Source of the DNA: CAKZSB01 sp964573105
GTDB taxonomy: Bacteria; Pseudomonadota; Gammaproteobacteria; Granulosicoccales; Granulosicoccaceae
Direction of reading: 5' to 3'
Length of the DNA stretch: 64,000 nt
NCBI GenBank assembly: GCA_964573105.1
Contig: CAZNIS010000022.1
Span: forward strand, 13,307-77,306
In this document: positions 18,596-28,870 of the stretch, in pieces
How the letters are laid out: each line of letters opens with the position of its first letter
Numbering within the stretch: the stretch's first letter is position 1
The notes under the pieces: model-generated
What the model was told of the DNA's origin: nothing
The model's database searches: none
The model's input: the letters and a program-made list of their open reading frames with translations, nothing else
Made by a program: the position numbers and the translations under genes

Positions 18596-21500
18596 ATGCC
18601 CGATTGCAAGGATGTAACGGTCAAAACGTTTGCGTCTGCCTGCCACACTCTATTAGTGCTGGTACTGACGACTGCTGTCACCACGCTCAGCGGTTCGGCA
18701 GTCGCCGAAGATGTCGAGATCTATATCGGGCAGTCTCTCGGCATTAGTATCGAGACGCAGGCGCGCTCTAATCAGTTGCCCGGAAGTGCGCACCTGAAGA
18801 GCGTGGAATATGGAAGCTATCTAAGCGAGGCTGGCGTCGGTCCAAGTTCAGCGACGACGCAAGCGGCGATGATCAATCATCATCGCATCGTGTACGAGGA
18901 GTACCACGGCGGCTGGAATAGTCTGCCCAACTTTGATCGTCTGGCTGCAGTCAGCACGGGCACGCTAGGTACCTTTAGTGTGTTGCCGGCCACCCGGAGC
19001 AATAACTACGCTTTTCGCTACACCGCAGTGCTGAACGTGCCCGCCACGGGCAGCTATCAGTTTTATCTTAATTCCGGTGACGGTGCCCGGCTGTATGTCG
19101 ACGGCACGCAGGTTGTCAATGGTGACGGCCTGCACGCCGCAACGGAGTATACCGGTGCGATCAACCTGACAGCCGGACAACACAACCTGATGGTGACGTA
19201 CTTTCAGCGCAGTGCCACCGCGGCGCTGTCTGTTGAGTGGTCCGGCCCGGGCATTCATCGCCGTCCGGTAGAATCGTATTTGGCACCATTACCGAACTAC
19301 AACGCACTGTCCTATGAATACTATCAGGGGCTTTGGCGCTACCTGCCTGACTTTGACACTTTGACGCCGGTCAGTACCGGGCGAGTCAATAACTTCAGCC
19401 TGGCGCCCCGTGCGCGCAACGAAGAATATGGATTCCGGTATACCGGGCGGATAAGCGTTCCCGCTGACGGCAACTACACGTTTTACATCGGCTCGGATGA
19501 TGGCAGTCAGCTGTTTATCAACGGGACGATGCTGATCAATAACGACGGACTGCACGGGTACCGCGAACGCAGCGGTCTTTTGTATCTCACCGCGGGTGTC
19601 CACGATCTCGTCGCCACCATGTTTGAAAGGCATGGTGGCGATAACCTCACGGTAAAGTGGCAAGGCCCGAATATTAACAAACAGGATCTGTCACCATGGC
19701 TGGTCGGCTCACCGGGTGGCAGTACAACGCCGGCTCGTGTGAAGCTTGACAACAAGGCCTACAGCCCCAACTGGCTGCATGAGAGTGCAAGCAGTGTCAG
19801 CGCAACTTCATCGTCGCTTGCAATGGGGGCCGCGGCACAGGCGGACTATTGGGAGATGTACTATGCCGGCAGGACTGATGCCGGCAACAATATTGTCGAG
19901 CTGCACAACAGCGATTCGGGGCGGGTGATGAGCGGTGCCGGCAGCGTAGTTGCCGATCGCAGCGCGTGGGGCGAAGACCACAAGTGGGAGCTTTTACCGC
20001 AGAGCGATGGCACTTACGTGTTCCGCACATTGGGAGGTAGCTATCTCGATGGCTGGAACTACCGGATCAGCCTTTACGGCAGTGGCGTCTACAGTGAGCA
20101 GAAATGGTCGCTCGAACTCGATAGTTCCGGTATCCCGGCTAACCTCTTCACGCACAGTACGCCAAGGGACTGGAAATTCATTCCTGTCAGCACCTCTGCC
20201 GATGGCAACAACATCGTGCGCCTGCAAGGCAAATTGTCAAGCTACTATGCGGCGGCTGATTATCTTGCGGCAAGTAGCAGTAATGCCTATCCGCAGGTTC
20301 AGACCGATAGCGACGAATTGTGGGAGATGATCCCGCTCGGGACCGGGCGCTATCATATTCGCAACGTCAACGATGGTCGCTACCTGCATGCGCAGGGGCC
20401 GGGAATGAACGATAACGTCAGCACTGTCATTGGCACGTCGGGTTCGTGGATTTATTGTGCCGGTGAGAATAGTAACTGCAGCTTCACCGGCACTCGCCAG
20501 GTCCGCTATGGTGCACAGGGCGAATATGCGATAGCGGAGTTTACCGACGGCACCAGTTGCAGTAACGCAGTTTTTGGAGATCCAATTAGCGGTGTTTACA
20601 AGTCGTGTCACTACCTGGATACCTCGGGTTCGGCACTAACTCAGGCGTCTGAGTGGCAAGTGGTCGCCACTGGTGTTTCCGGCAACCCGCCGGCACCGCC
20701 CAATCCCGGGCAACCGAACATTCTGTTTATTCTCGATGCGTCGGGATCGATGGGCTGGACGGACACCGGCGAGACCGGTACCCGCATGGAACGTATGAAG
20801 ACCGCGCTCGGCCTGGTGATGGATAACATCAATAATGTGAACGTCGGGCTCATGCGTTATAGCCACTCTTATAGTGGCGGGCGGATTGTCTATCCGGTCA
20901 GTCCTATCGATCAGTCCCGCAATGATCTCACTGCGACGGTGAACAGTATGGTCGCCAATCACGGTACTCCATCGGTTGGCGCCCTTTACGAGGCCGCCCG
21001 GTATTTTCGCGGAGAGGGCGTAGAGTTTGGAAAAAGTCGCGCGGCGCGAACCAATTATTCGGGTGTGAATTTTTCGCGGGTATCCCATCCGCAGAGTTAC
21101 GACGGCGGCACGGTGGTGCGCGCCAGCGGGTGCACCGACGATGATCTGAACAACGCCAGCTGTGGCACGGAGCGCATCGATGGCAGTCCGGTTTACAAGA
21201 GCCCGATCGTATCGGAGTGTCAGGCAAACTATATCGTGATGCTGACTGACGGGCAGCCGACGACAACCGCGATACCAGAAGCGGAATCACTGATCGGTGG
21301 CACTTGTGCCGATGCCTCATCCAGAGACGGAAAATGTGGCGCCGAGGTAGCCAATTTTTTGAATACTACCGATCAATCGGTAGAGATGGACGGCGACAAC
21401 ACCATTGTCACTCATACGATTGGTTTTAATTTCACGACAGAGTGGTTAAAGGAGGTGGCCGCGGCCGGAGGCGGAAAGTTCTATACAGCGGATTCCGCAC

Positions 21501-23575
21501 TCGATCTGTTGACCGCGATTGAGAGCATCATTCTGGAGGCCAAGACCGTCGAGAATACTATTGTCGCACCGGCGGCGACCCTCGATCAAACCAGCCGCCT
21601 GGCGCATCGCGATGATGTCTACCTGGCTTTGTTCGAGCCGTCCTACTCACCGGCGTGGCAAGGTAACCTCAAGCGCTATTACTTCGATGGTGAATTGAAG
21701 GACGACAGCGACCCGAGAAAGCTGGCGATCGATCCCGCCACCGGATCGTTCTACGATAACGCACAAAGTTTCTGGTCTGCTGCACCAGATGGTCCGAACG
21801 TGGGCCAGGGTGGAGCAGCATCGCAATTGAATCGCGACACCAGGCGGGTGACCACCTATTTCCCGGGCAATCCGAAGGCACTGCTCAACAGCGCCAATGC
21901 GATAGACCGTGGCAATGTGCACGCGGCCGATCTGGGGCTGCCCGATGATGCACTGGGTCTGTCTACGGCGGACACTGACAAACTGGTAGACTGGGCGTCC
22001 GGTATCGACGTGCTCGATTTTGACGAAGACGGACTGACCACGGACACACGGCATTACATCGGCGATCCGCTGCATACAACGCCTGTGATTGTCACCTATG
22101 ACTGGAATGGCAGTGAACCCGATTCGCTGGTCTTCTTTGGCACAAACGAAGGCTATCTGCACGCGATCGATACGGTCACCGGCGCCGAGCACTTTTCGTA
22201 CATACCCGAGTCGCTGCTGCCGATACTCAAGCATCGCTACGCCAACACGGCAGGCAAGCCAAAAGTTTACGGGTTGGATGGACCGCTCACGCTGTGGGCC
22301 TACGACAAAAACGGGGATAAGGCGATCAATGGCAGTGGTGATTTCGCCTGGTTGTTTGCCGGCATGCGTCGCGGTGGACGCGCCTACCACGCGCTTGATG
22401 TCACTAATCGAAATGACCCGGAATTCCTGTGGCGTATCGATGGCGGCACGGGCGCCTTCACGCAGTTGGGTCAAAGCTGGTCGAAGCCGGTGGCCACGAA
22501 AATTGTCAACCCGGTGAACAATCGGGAAACCAACGTTCTGATCTTTGGCGGTGGTTACGATTTGCAGCAGGACAATGTGAGCACCCGCACGACCGACTCG
22601 ATGGGGCTCGGGCTGTTCATCGTTGATGCGGCCACAGGTGCGCTGATCTGGCGTGGCGGCAGCGATATAGGGGCTGATGAGATATTTCCGAAAATGCAAT
22701 ACAGTATCCCGTCCGATCCGCGTGTGATTGATATCAACGGTGACGGGCTGGCCGATCAGATCTACGTGGGTGATATGGGCGGCCAGGTCTGGCGGTTTGA
22801 TATCGACAATCACAGTGGCTACGTCAGCAATCTGGTCACAGGTGGCGTGATTGCCGAACTGGCGGACGACACTGCTGAGGGTAACCGCCGTTTTTACAAT
22901 GCACCGGATGTGTCGGTTGTGCGCCGGGATGGCGAGCAGGTGATGATGATATCAATCGGTTCGGGCTATCGCGCGCATCCACTCGACAAGGTGATCGACG
23001 ACAGATTTTATGTCATACAGCAATCCGACTTTAAAAATGGCAAACCTGCGGGTTACGGAATGCTGGATGCCGGTACCTATCGCCCGATCGGCGAGGGGGA
23101 TCTATTCGATGTCACTGACAACGTACTCGGGCAGGGGTCCGATCTCGATAAACTGACCGCACGGCAGGCGCTCGCGATCAGTAAGGGGTGGTACCTGTCG
23201 CTGGAGGATCCGGGTGAAAAATCGCTGTCGAGTTCCATCACTGCGAACAGTCAGGTGTTCTTCACAACGTACACGCCATCTGAGGGGGGCAATGTCTGTG
23301 CGCCGAACATCGGCAGCGGCAAGCTCTATGTGATGAACATTCTCGATGGCACACCCAGTCTTCATCTGTCCGAGGAGAATGGTGGCCCTAATGATCCGTT
23401 GACGATTGAAGACCGGCAACAGGATTTGATGCGACCGGGTATTCCGCCCTCGCCTAGAGTGTTGTTTCCAGAGAATGAGTCTCCGGTACTGTTGATCGGA
23501 CCTGAAGAGGGGCCGTCGATCGAACTGGGGAAGCTCGCCAAGCGAGTATCCTGGGTGGAGGTCGCCGAATTCTAG
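18596..23575 (+). CDS. PilY1-like adhesin with two PA14 domains, beta-trefoil-like region and VWA domain (paralogue 1)
   Basis: 1659 residues. An N-terminal signal peptide ends near AVA-EDVEIY. PA14-type domains lie at about 95-220 and 238-358, each with the YEYxxGxW start and the YxFYxxSxDGxxLYxxG core. Residues about 418-690 contain recurring WELLPQSDGTY/YLDGW and WEMIPLGTGRY/YLHA units typical of a beta-trefoil. A VWA domain starts with the MIDAS motif DASGS at 714-718. The C-terminal part is the PilY1 propeller, with FFGTNEGYLHAID and a calcium-type DINGDGLAD loop at 1379. PilY1 proteins sit at the tip of type IV pili, promote assembly and adhere. The PA14 and trefoil parts suggest carbohydrate binding. 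No minor pilin genes are nearby. Confidence 0.85.
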   Translation: MPDCKDVTVKTFASACHTLLVLVLTTAVTTLSGSAVAEDVEIYIGQSLGISIETQARSNQLPGSAHLKSVEYGSYLSEAGVGPSSATTQAAMINHHRIVYEEYHGGWNSLPNFDRLAAVSTGTLGTFSVLPATRSNNYAFRYTAVLNVPATGSYQFYLNSGDGARLYVDGTQVVNGDGLHAATEYTGAINLTAGQHNLMVTYFQRSATAALSVEWSGPGIHRRPVESYLAPLPNYNALSYEYYQGLWRYLPDFDTLTPVSTGRVNNFSLAPRARNEEYGFRYTGRISVPADGNYTFYIGSDDGSQLFINGTMLINNDGLHGYRERSGLLYLTAGVHDLVATMFERHGGDNLTVKWQGPNINKQDLSPWLVGSPGGSTTPARVKLDNKAYSPNWLHESASSVSATSSSLAMGAAAQADYWEMYYAGRTDAGNNIVELHNSDSGRVMSGAGSVVADRSAWGEDHKWELLPQSDGTYVFRTLGGSYLDGWNYRISLYGSGVYSEQKWSLELDSSGIPANLFTHSTPRDWKFIPVSTSADGNNIVRLQGKLSSYYAAADYLAASSSNAYPQVQTDSDELWEMIPLGTGRYHIRNVNDGRYLHAQGPGMNDNVSTVIGTSGSWIYCAGENSNCSFTGTRQVRYGAQGEYAIAEFTDGTSCSNAVFGDPISGVYKSCHYLDTSGSALTQASEWQVVATGVSGNPPAPPNPGQPNILFILDASGSMGWTDTGETGTRMERMKTALGLVMDNINNVNVGLMRYSHSYSGGRIVYPVSPIDQSRNDLTATVNSMVANHGTPSVGALYEAARYFRGEGVEFGKSRAARTNYSGVNFSRVSHPQSYDGGTVVRASGCTDDDLNNASCGTERIDGSPVYKSPIVSECQANYIVMLTDGQPTTTAIPEAESLIGGTCADASSRDGKCGAEVANFLNTTDQSVEMDGDNTIVTHTIGFNFTTEWLKEVAAAGGGKFYTADSALDLLTAIESIILEAKTVENTIVAPAATLDQTSRLAHRDDVYLALFEPSYSPAWQGNLKRYYFDGELKDDSDPRKLAIDPATGSFYDNAQSFWSAAPDGPNVGQGGAASQLNRDTRRVTTYFPGNPKALLNSANAIDRGNVHAADLGLPDDALGLSTADTDKLVDWASGIDVLDFDEDGLTTDTRHYIGDPLHTTPVIVTYDWNGSEPDSLVFFGTNEGYLHAIDTVTGAEHFSYIPESLLPILKHRYANTAGKPKVYGLDGPLTLWAYDKNGDKAINGSGDFAWLFAGMRRGGRAYHALDVTNRNDPEFLWRIDGGTGAFTQLGQSWSKPVATKIVNPVNNRETNVLIFGGGYDLQQDNVSTRTTDSMGLGLFIVDAATGALIWRGGSDIGADEIFPKMQYSIPSDPRVIDINGDGLADQIYVGDMGGQVWRFDIDNHSGYVSNLVTGGVIAELADDTAEGNRRFYNAPDVSVVRRDGEQVMMISIGSGYRAHPLDKVIDDRFYVIQQSDFKNGKPAGYGMLDAGTYRPIGEGDLFDVTDNVLGQGSDLDKLTARQALAISKGWYLSLEDPGEKSLSSSITANSQVFFTTYTPSEGGNVCAPNIGSGKLYVMNILDGTPSLHLSEENGGPNDPLTIEDRQQDLMRPGIPPSPRVLFPENESPVLLIGPEEGPSIELGKLAKRVSWVEVAEF

Positions 23576-23765
23576 CAATTTGCAAAGATTATGCAGAAAT
23601 GTAGACTACTTGGCACTCTGAGTATGTAAAAGCCACCCATACCCGGCCACACCGTCAAGCCGAAATATTCCGAACCGATAGATACGGGGATCGAAAGCCT
23701 GTGCAGACGGGCAAGTTGTTTCGATCGTCGAGACCCCTATTGACTATCGCGTTCGGAAATGGCCC

Positions 23766-26700
23766 ATGGTGAACAGCTTTAACGTTGTACAGCGGTTTGA
23801 GCGCGCACGTGCTCAGCGCGGCATTGAAGACAGGCGGCAGCGAGGGTTTAGCTGGCTCGCGAATGTTCTCACAGCAACGGTTTTGTCTTTCGCCAGCGCC
23901 AGTGCCGTGGCGGAGGATATCGAGATCTACCTCGGCCAGTCCATCGCTTCGCAGACCGACGAGGACGCCGGCGAGATCGCGCCGCTGCCAGGCAGCGCCT
24001 ATTTGCAGAATCATCAATATGGTAGCTACGTCCACGAGCGCGGCGTCGGGGCGTCATCTGCCGTCATTGAAGAAGAGCTAGTCAATAATCACAAGGTGCT
24101 CTACGAGTACCACACCGGCAATTGGAGCTCGATACCGGATTTTGATCGAAGAGCCGCGGCAAAGACCGGCACTTTGACTGGTATCAATCTCAATCCAGCT
24201 AATATCGACAGCAAATACGGGTTGCAGTATACCGCCGTCTTGCGAGTACCGGCTGACGACAACTATACCTTCTATTTGAATTCGGTCGATGGCAGTCAGT
24301 TGTATATCAATGGCACCCGTATTGTAGATAACAACGGGACGCATGCGCTGCGCGAGCGATCGACTACCACCTGGCTGCCGGCAGGTGATCACAACCTGTT
24401 GGTGAACTATTTTAACCGCAACGGTGATGCCGAGCTGGCTGTCGATTGGTCGAGCACGACACTCGAGCGGCAATCAGTGGATGATCATCTGGTTCGCCTG
24501 CCAAACTATAACTCACTCAGCTACGAGTACTTCGAAGGCACCTGGAATTCGTTGCCCGATTTTGCCTCGATGACTCCGGTTTCGACCGGGCGTGTACATA
24601 ATTTTACGCTGGCAGCGCGTGATCAGGATCAGCAGTACGGCTTTCGATTTACCGGTCGTATCAACGTACCGGACACAGGCAGCTACACCTTCTACATTGG
24701 CTCCGATGACGGCAGCAAGATATGGATCGATGGGGCGCTCATCGTCGACAACGACGGCCTGCATGGATATCGAGTTCGTTCCAACAGCTTCTCGTTGAGT
24801 CAGGGCGAGCATGATATCGAAGTCTGGTTTTTTGAAAAGTACGGCGGCGACAACCTGACCGTGAAATGGACAGGGCCGGGGGTGGGTACGAACCAGCAGG
24901 ATGTTGCCACCTGGCTTGTTGGTGGTCCTTCTGATATCAGGGTCACTATAGATAACTTTCGATACCAGCCCTCGTTTCTGTACGAAAATGGCGTGCTCGG
25001 TATGGACGAAAACACGCCGGAGTACTGGGAGCTGCACCACGTCGGTCGCACAGATGATGGCGAGACGATCGTAACCATTGAAGCTGCCGATTCGGGTTTG
25101 ATGCTGCTTGGTGGAAACGGTAGTGTCAGTGCCGTCTCACCGGGTGAAGGTAATGCGTTCCACTGGACAATGTTGCCTCAGTCAGATGGTACCTTTGTCT
25201 TTGTCAATCGAGAAAACAATTACTATCTCGATGGCTGGAATGAGGCGCCGATCACCTATGCAACCGGTGGCTACACAGAACAGAAGTGGTACCTGACTCC
25301 GGCGATAAGCGACGACACACCCAACCTGATTACGCATCGGTTTCCCCGCGACTGGGAGTTCGAACTGGTTAGTGAGTCTGCGGCAGGCAATCAGGTGGTC
25401 AGGCTTCGCAGCAAGGAATCTTTGCAGCACATAGCGGCCAGTTTTAGTGGTTCGCAGGCAGACAATGCCTACCCGCATATAATAGCTGATAGCGCGACAT
25501 TGTGGGAACTCATCCCGCAGGGGACTAATCGCTACTACATACGCAATACAGGGGATGGTCGATACCTGCATGCAGCCGGGCCGGCTTTGAGTAACAACCT
25601 GGATACCATAGAGGGAGTATCCGGTAACTGGGTGCATTGCGCCAGTGAAAACGGATCCTGTGCTTTCACAGGAGAGAAAACAGTTCGATACGGTGCCAAT
25701 TCTCAGTATGCGACCGGTACCTACACCGACGGGGTACAGTGTTCTAACGGCGTGTTCGGCGATCCGGCTTTTGGTGTGCGCAAGTCGTGTGAGTATCTTG
25801 AAGACTCCGGGGCTGATTTGAATGACGATGCACTATGGCGAATTATCCCGACCAGCGTATCGGATAACGTGCCGCCGCCACCAGACCCGGCGCAGCCGAA
25901 TATCCTGTTTGTACTCGATGGATCCGGTTCTATGGGCGAACTCGATGACGGGGAGAAAGGAACCAGAATGGAGCGGATGAAAGATGCGCTGCAACTGGTC
26001 ATGGACAATATCGAGGATGTGAATGTCGGCCTGATGCGCTTTAGCCACTCCGACAGCGGTGGCAGAATTGTCTACCCTGTGGCAGCGGTGGACAAGGCGC
26101 GCAATGACCTTGCCGCAGTGGCCAATACCATGACGCCTTCCGGCGGCACACCGACCGTCGGCGCGCTATACGAGGCGGCGCGTTACTTTCGTGGCGAGAA
26201 CGTCGAATTCGGCAAGCAGCGGGGCTCAGACAGTACCAGTTACAACCTGCACTACTCCAGGGTTTCAAATCCTCATAGCTACACCGGGGGCACCTTGTCG
26301 CAGCCGGATGGCTGTAGCAGCGACAATCTTGACAGCACAGACTGTGTCGATGAGAAGATCACCGGTAGCCCGGTCTACATCAGCCCAATCGTATCTGAGT
26401 GTCAGGCCAATTATGTCGTGATGCTGACAGACGGCGAGCCTGTGTCGACTGCGGTGACTGAGGCTGAGTCGCTGATCGGCTCGAGCTGTGATTCTACCAG
26501 TCCCGCCGACGGAAAATGTGGCGAGGAGCTGGCGGAATATCTGTACAAAAATGACCAACTGGCAAATATGAATGGCACCAACAATGTCACTACTCATACG
26601 ATTGGTTTTAATTTTTCGACGCAATGGCTGAAGGATGTCGCAAAGGCTGGTGGCGGTCGGTTCTTCACAGCGAACTCAGCGCTCGATCTGCTCACGGCTA

Positions 26701-28754
26701 TCGAGGCGATCGTGCTGGAGGCAAAAGAGACAGAAAATACCATCGTAGCCCCGGCTGCAACACTCGACCTCAACTCGCGACTTGCACACCGAGACGATAT
26801 CTATCTGGCGTTGTTTGAACCATCCTATTCACCGGCATGGCGCGGCAACCTCAAGCGTTACTTTTTCGATGGGGATATCAAAGACAACAGCAATCCGCGT
26901 ATCAATGCGATCGATCCTGACACAGGTACATTTGTAGACGATGCGCAAAGCTATTGGTCTACAGCACCGGATGGTGCCGAGGTTGGGCTGGGTGGTGCTG
27001 CATCGAGATTGGACAAGGATGCGAGAAAGGCTGCCACTTATTTTCCCGGTAACTCGACGTCTTTGCTGAACAATCAGAATGCTCTCAACATCAACAACGT
27101 GCTCGCAGCGGATCTGGGTCTACCAGATGCCAATCTGGAGCTGACGGTAGATGACAGGGATCAACTGCTGCTCTGGGCGTCGGGAGTCGATGTGCGCGAC
27201 TTCGACGAAGATGGTGACAAGGAAGACTCGCGTCAGTACATAGGTGATCCGCTGCACTCAACGCCTGTGTTGCTCACCTACGACTGGACGGGTACCGACG
27301 ACGACTCGGTTATTTTCTTCGGCACCAATGAAGGGTTTATTCACGGGATCGATACGTCGACTGGTGACGAAGTTTTTTCTTTCATACCGGAATCTCTGTT
27401 GCCCAACCTTAAACATCGGTTTGTCGACAAGCCGGGGCATGCGAAAGTGTATGGTATGGATGGCCCGTTGACCTTGTGGACCAATGACGCCGATGGTGAC
27501 CGTAAAATCGGGCTTAACGACCACGCCTATCTGTACGCGGGTATGCGACGCGGTGGTAATCAGTACTATGCGCTCGATGTTACTGACAAATCTGATCCCA
27601 AGTACAAGTGGGATATCGTTGGTGGCAGCGGTAACTTTGCAGAGCTTGGCCAGACCTGGTCAAAGCCGCAGTTGACGAAAATAGTCAATCCACAGGACAA
27701 TAAAATCCTGGATGTGCTGGTTTTTGGAGGCGGATATGACCCTCAACAGGATGACGTGTCAGTGCGGACGACCGACTCTATTGGTCGAGCCGTTTTTATC
27801 GTCGATGCAAAAACCGGAAACCTGGTCTGGCGCGGTGGCCCGGACATCCTTGCCGATGAAGTATTTACAGAAATGCAGTACAGCATTCCTTCTGACGTGA
27901 AAGTCGTGGATTTTAATGGTGATGGGCTGATGGATCAGATGTATGTTGGCGACATGGGCGGTCAGGTCTGGCGTTTTGATGTCGACAATGCTGCATCCTA
28001 TACCAGTGATCTGATCACGGGCGGTGTCATTGCCGAGCTTGCTGATGACACTTCTGAAGGCAACCGTCGTTTTTATAGTGCACCGGATTTGTCGGTTTTC
28101 AGTAAGGACGGTAAGAATGTGCTGGCGGTGGCGATTGGCTCCGGTTACCGTGCTCACCCGCTCAATAACATCATCAAGGATCGTTTCTTTGTTATCCAGC
28201 AAAAGGATTTTCTGAACGGTACGCCGGCAGGGTACGGGTACAAAGACGAGAATGGCGCGTTCGACGCCATCAGTGAAGGTGAGCTGTTCGATGTCACTGA
28301 TAACAGGATCGGACAAGGCGATGCGGACGATAAGATAGCTGCGCTTGCCGAGCTCGCATCATCAAGTGGCTGGTATCTAGAATTCGGCACAGCGGGTGAA
28401 AAGTCTTTATCCAGTTCGATCACGGTAAACAGTCAGGTCATTTTTACGACCTACACACCGGAACGTGGATCGAACCCGTGCTCACCTGATATCGGCACTG
28501 GTCGCGTCTATGTGATGAGTCTGCTGGATGGCACGCCAACTCAGAATCTGTTTGTCGATGAAAATGAAACCGCATCGGATCCCTACACCAGTGAGGATCG
28601 CAGTGAAGAACTTGCTCGCGCTGGCATACCGCCTTCTCCGCGGGTGCTGTTCCCCGAAGACGGTGAACCCACGCTGTTGATCGGTCCGGAAGAGGGGCCG
28701 TCGCTCGATCTTGGAAACCTGGCCAAGCGCGTGTCGTGGGTGGAATTGCCCTGA
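23766..28754 (+). CDS. PilY1-like adhesin, tandem paralogue 2
   Basis: 1662 residues with the same domain order and clear full-length similarity to the gene just upstream (190 bp gap). A long charged N-terminal extension precedes the hydrophobic signal segment, with cleavage near AVA-EDIEIY. There are two PA14-type domains, a trefoil-like region, a VWA domain with DGSGS from residue 718, and the PilY1 propeller with DFNGDGLMD. Both proteins end with the same IGPEEGPSxxLGxLAKRVSW signature, which fixes the C-terminus. GGAA precedes the ATG. The pair looks like a tandem duplication that diverged. A strong hairpin follows the stop. Possible uses are alternative pilus-tip adhesins with different ligands. 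Confidence 0.85.
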   Translation: MVNSFNVVQRFERARAQRGIEDRRQRGFSWLANVLTATVLSFASASAVAEDIEIYLGQSIASQTDEDAGEIAPLPGSAYLQNHQYGSYVHERGVGASSAVIEEELVNNHKVLYEYHTGNWSSIPDFDRRAAAKTGTLTGINLNPANIDSKYGLQYTAVLRVPADDNYTFYLNSVDGSQLYINGTRIVDNNGTHALRERSTTTWLPAGDHNLLVNYFNRNGDAELAVDWSSTTLERQSVDDHLVRLPNYNSLSYEYFEGTWNSLPDFASMTPVSTGRVHNFTLAARDQDQQYGFRFTGRINVPDTGSYTFYIGSDDGSKIWIDGALIVDNDGLHGYRVRSNSFSLSQGEHDIEVWFFEKYGGDNLTVKWTGPGVGTNQQDVATWLVGGPSDIRVTIDNFRYQPSFLYENGVLGMDENTPEYWELHHVGRTDDGETIVTIEAADSGLMLLGGNGSVSAVSPGEGNAFHWTMLPQSDGTFVFVNRENNYYLDGWNEAPITYATGGYTEQKWYLTPAISDDTPNLITHRFPRDWEFELVSESAAGNQVVRLRSKESLQHIAASFSGSQADNAYPHIIADSATLWELIPQGTNRYYIRNTGDGRYLHAAGPALSNNLDTIEGVSGNWVHCASENGSCAFTGEKTVRYGANSQYATGTYTDGVQCSNGVFGDPAFGVRKSCEYLEDSGADLNDDALWRIIPTSVSDNVPPPPDPAQPNILFVLDGSGSMGELDDGEKGTRMERMKDALQLVMDNIEDVNVGLMRFSHSDSGGRIVYPVAAVDKARNDLAAVANTMTPSGGTPTVGALYEAARYFRGENVEFGKQRGSDSTSYNLHYSRVSNPHSYTGGTLSQPDGCSSDNLDSTDCVDEKITGSPVYISPIVSECQANYVVMLTDGEPVSTAVTEAESLIGSSCDSTSPADGKCGEELAEYLYKNDQLANMNGTNNVTTHTIGFNFSTQWLKDVAKAGGGRFFTANSALDLLTAIEAIVLEAKETENTIVAPAATLDLNSRLAHRDDIYLALFEPSYSPAWRGNLKRYFFDGDIKDNSNPRINAIDPDTGTFVDDAQSYWSTAPDGAEVGLGGAASRLDKDARKAATYFPGNSTSLLNNQNALNINNVLAADLGLPDANLELTVDDRDQLLLWASGVDVRDFDEDGDKEDSRQYIGDPLHSTPVLLTYDWTGTDDDSVIFFGTNEGFIHGIDTSTGDEVFSFIPESLLPNLKHRFVDKPGHAKVYGMDGPLTLWTNDADGDRKIGLNDHAYLYAGMRRGGNQYYALDVTDKSDPKYKWDIVGGSGNFAELGQTWSKPQLTKIVNPQDNKILDVLVFGGGYDPQQDDVSVRTTDSIGRAVFIVDAKTGNLVWRGGPDILADEVFTEMQYSIPSDVKVVDFNGDGLMDQMYVGDMGGQVWRFDVDNAASYTSDLITGGVIAELADDTSEGNRRFYSAPDLSVFSKDGKNVLAVAIGSGYRAHPLNNIIKDRFFVIQQKDFLNGTPAGYGYKDENGAFDAISEGELFDVTDNRIGQGDADDKIAALAELASSSGWYLEFGTAGEKSLSSSITVNSQVIFTTYTPERGSNPCSPDIGTGRVYVMSLLDGTPTQNLFVDENETASDPYTSEDRSEELARAGIPPSPRVLFPEDGEPTLLIGPEEGPSLDLGNLAKRVSWVELP

Positions 28755-28763
28755 CGAAATAAC

Positions 28764-28793
28764 AGCGGCTGGCGGATCTTTGCCAGCCGCTTT
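28764..28793 (+). terminator. Rho-independent-like terminator after PilY1 paralogue 2
   Basis: A perfect 10-bp stem AGCGGCTGGC/GCCAGCCGCT with an 8-nt loop starts 10 bp after the stop codon and runs into a short T stretch. It should end the PilY1-like transcript before the aldehyde dehydrogenase gene. Confidence 0.7.
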
Positions 28794-28870
28794 CCCCGAT
28801 CCTGGCAACTTGGCAGCAGCGCATTGCTGGCGGATAATCAGGCTTGAACCTGCCGCACCGGAGCCTGCCT

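Noticed and set aside
21647..22813. 388-codon open frame on the minus strand inside the first PilY1-like gene
   Set aside because: Fully antisense to a strongly conserved gene; the product has no domain features and fits a shadow of G+C-rich coding sequence.
23605..23640. Possible sigma-54 promoter (TTGGCAC) before the second PilY1-like gene
   Set aside because: The -24-like element is present but the required GC at -12 is missing at the correct distance (AT instead).
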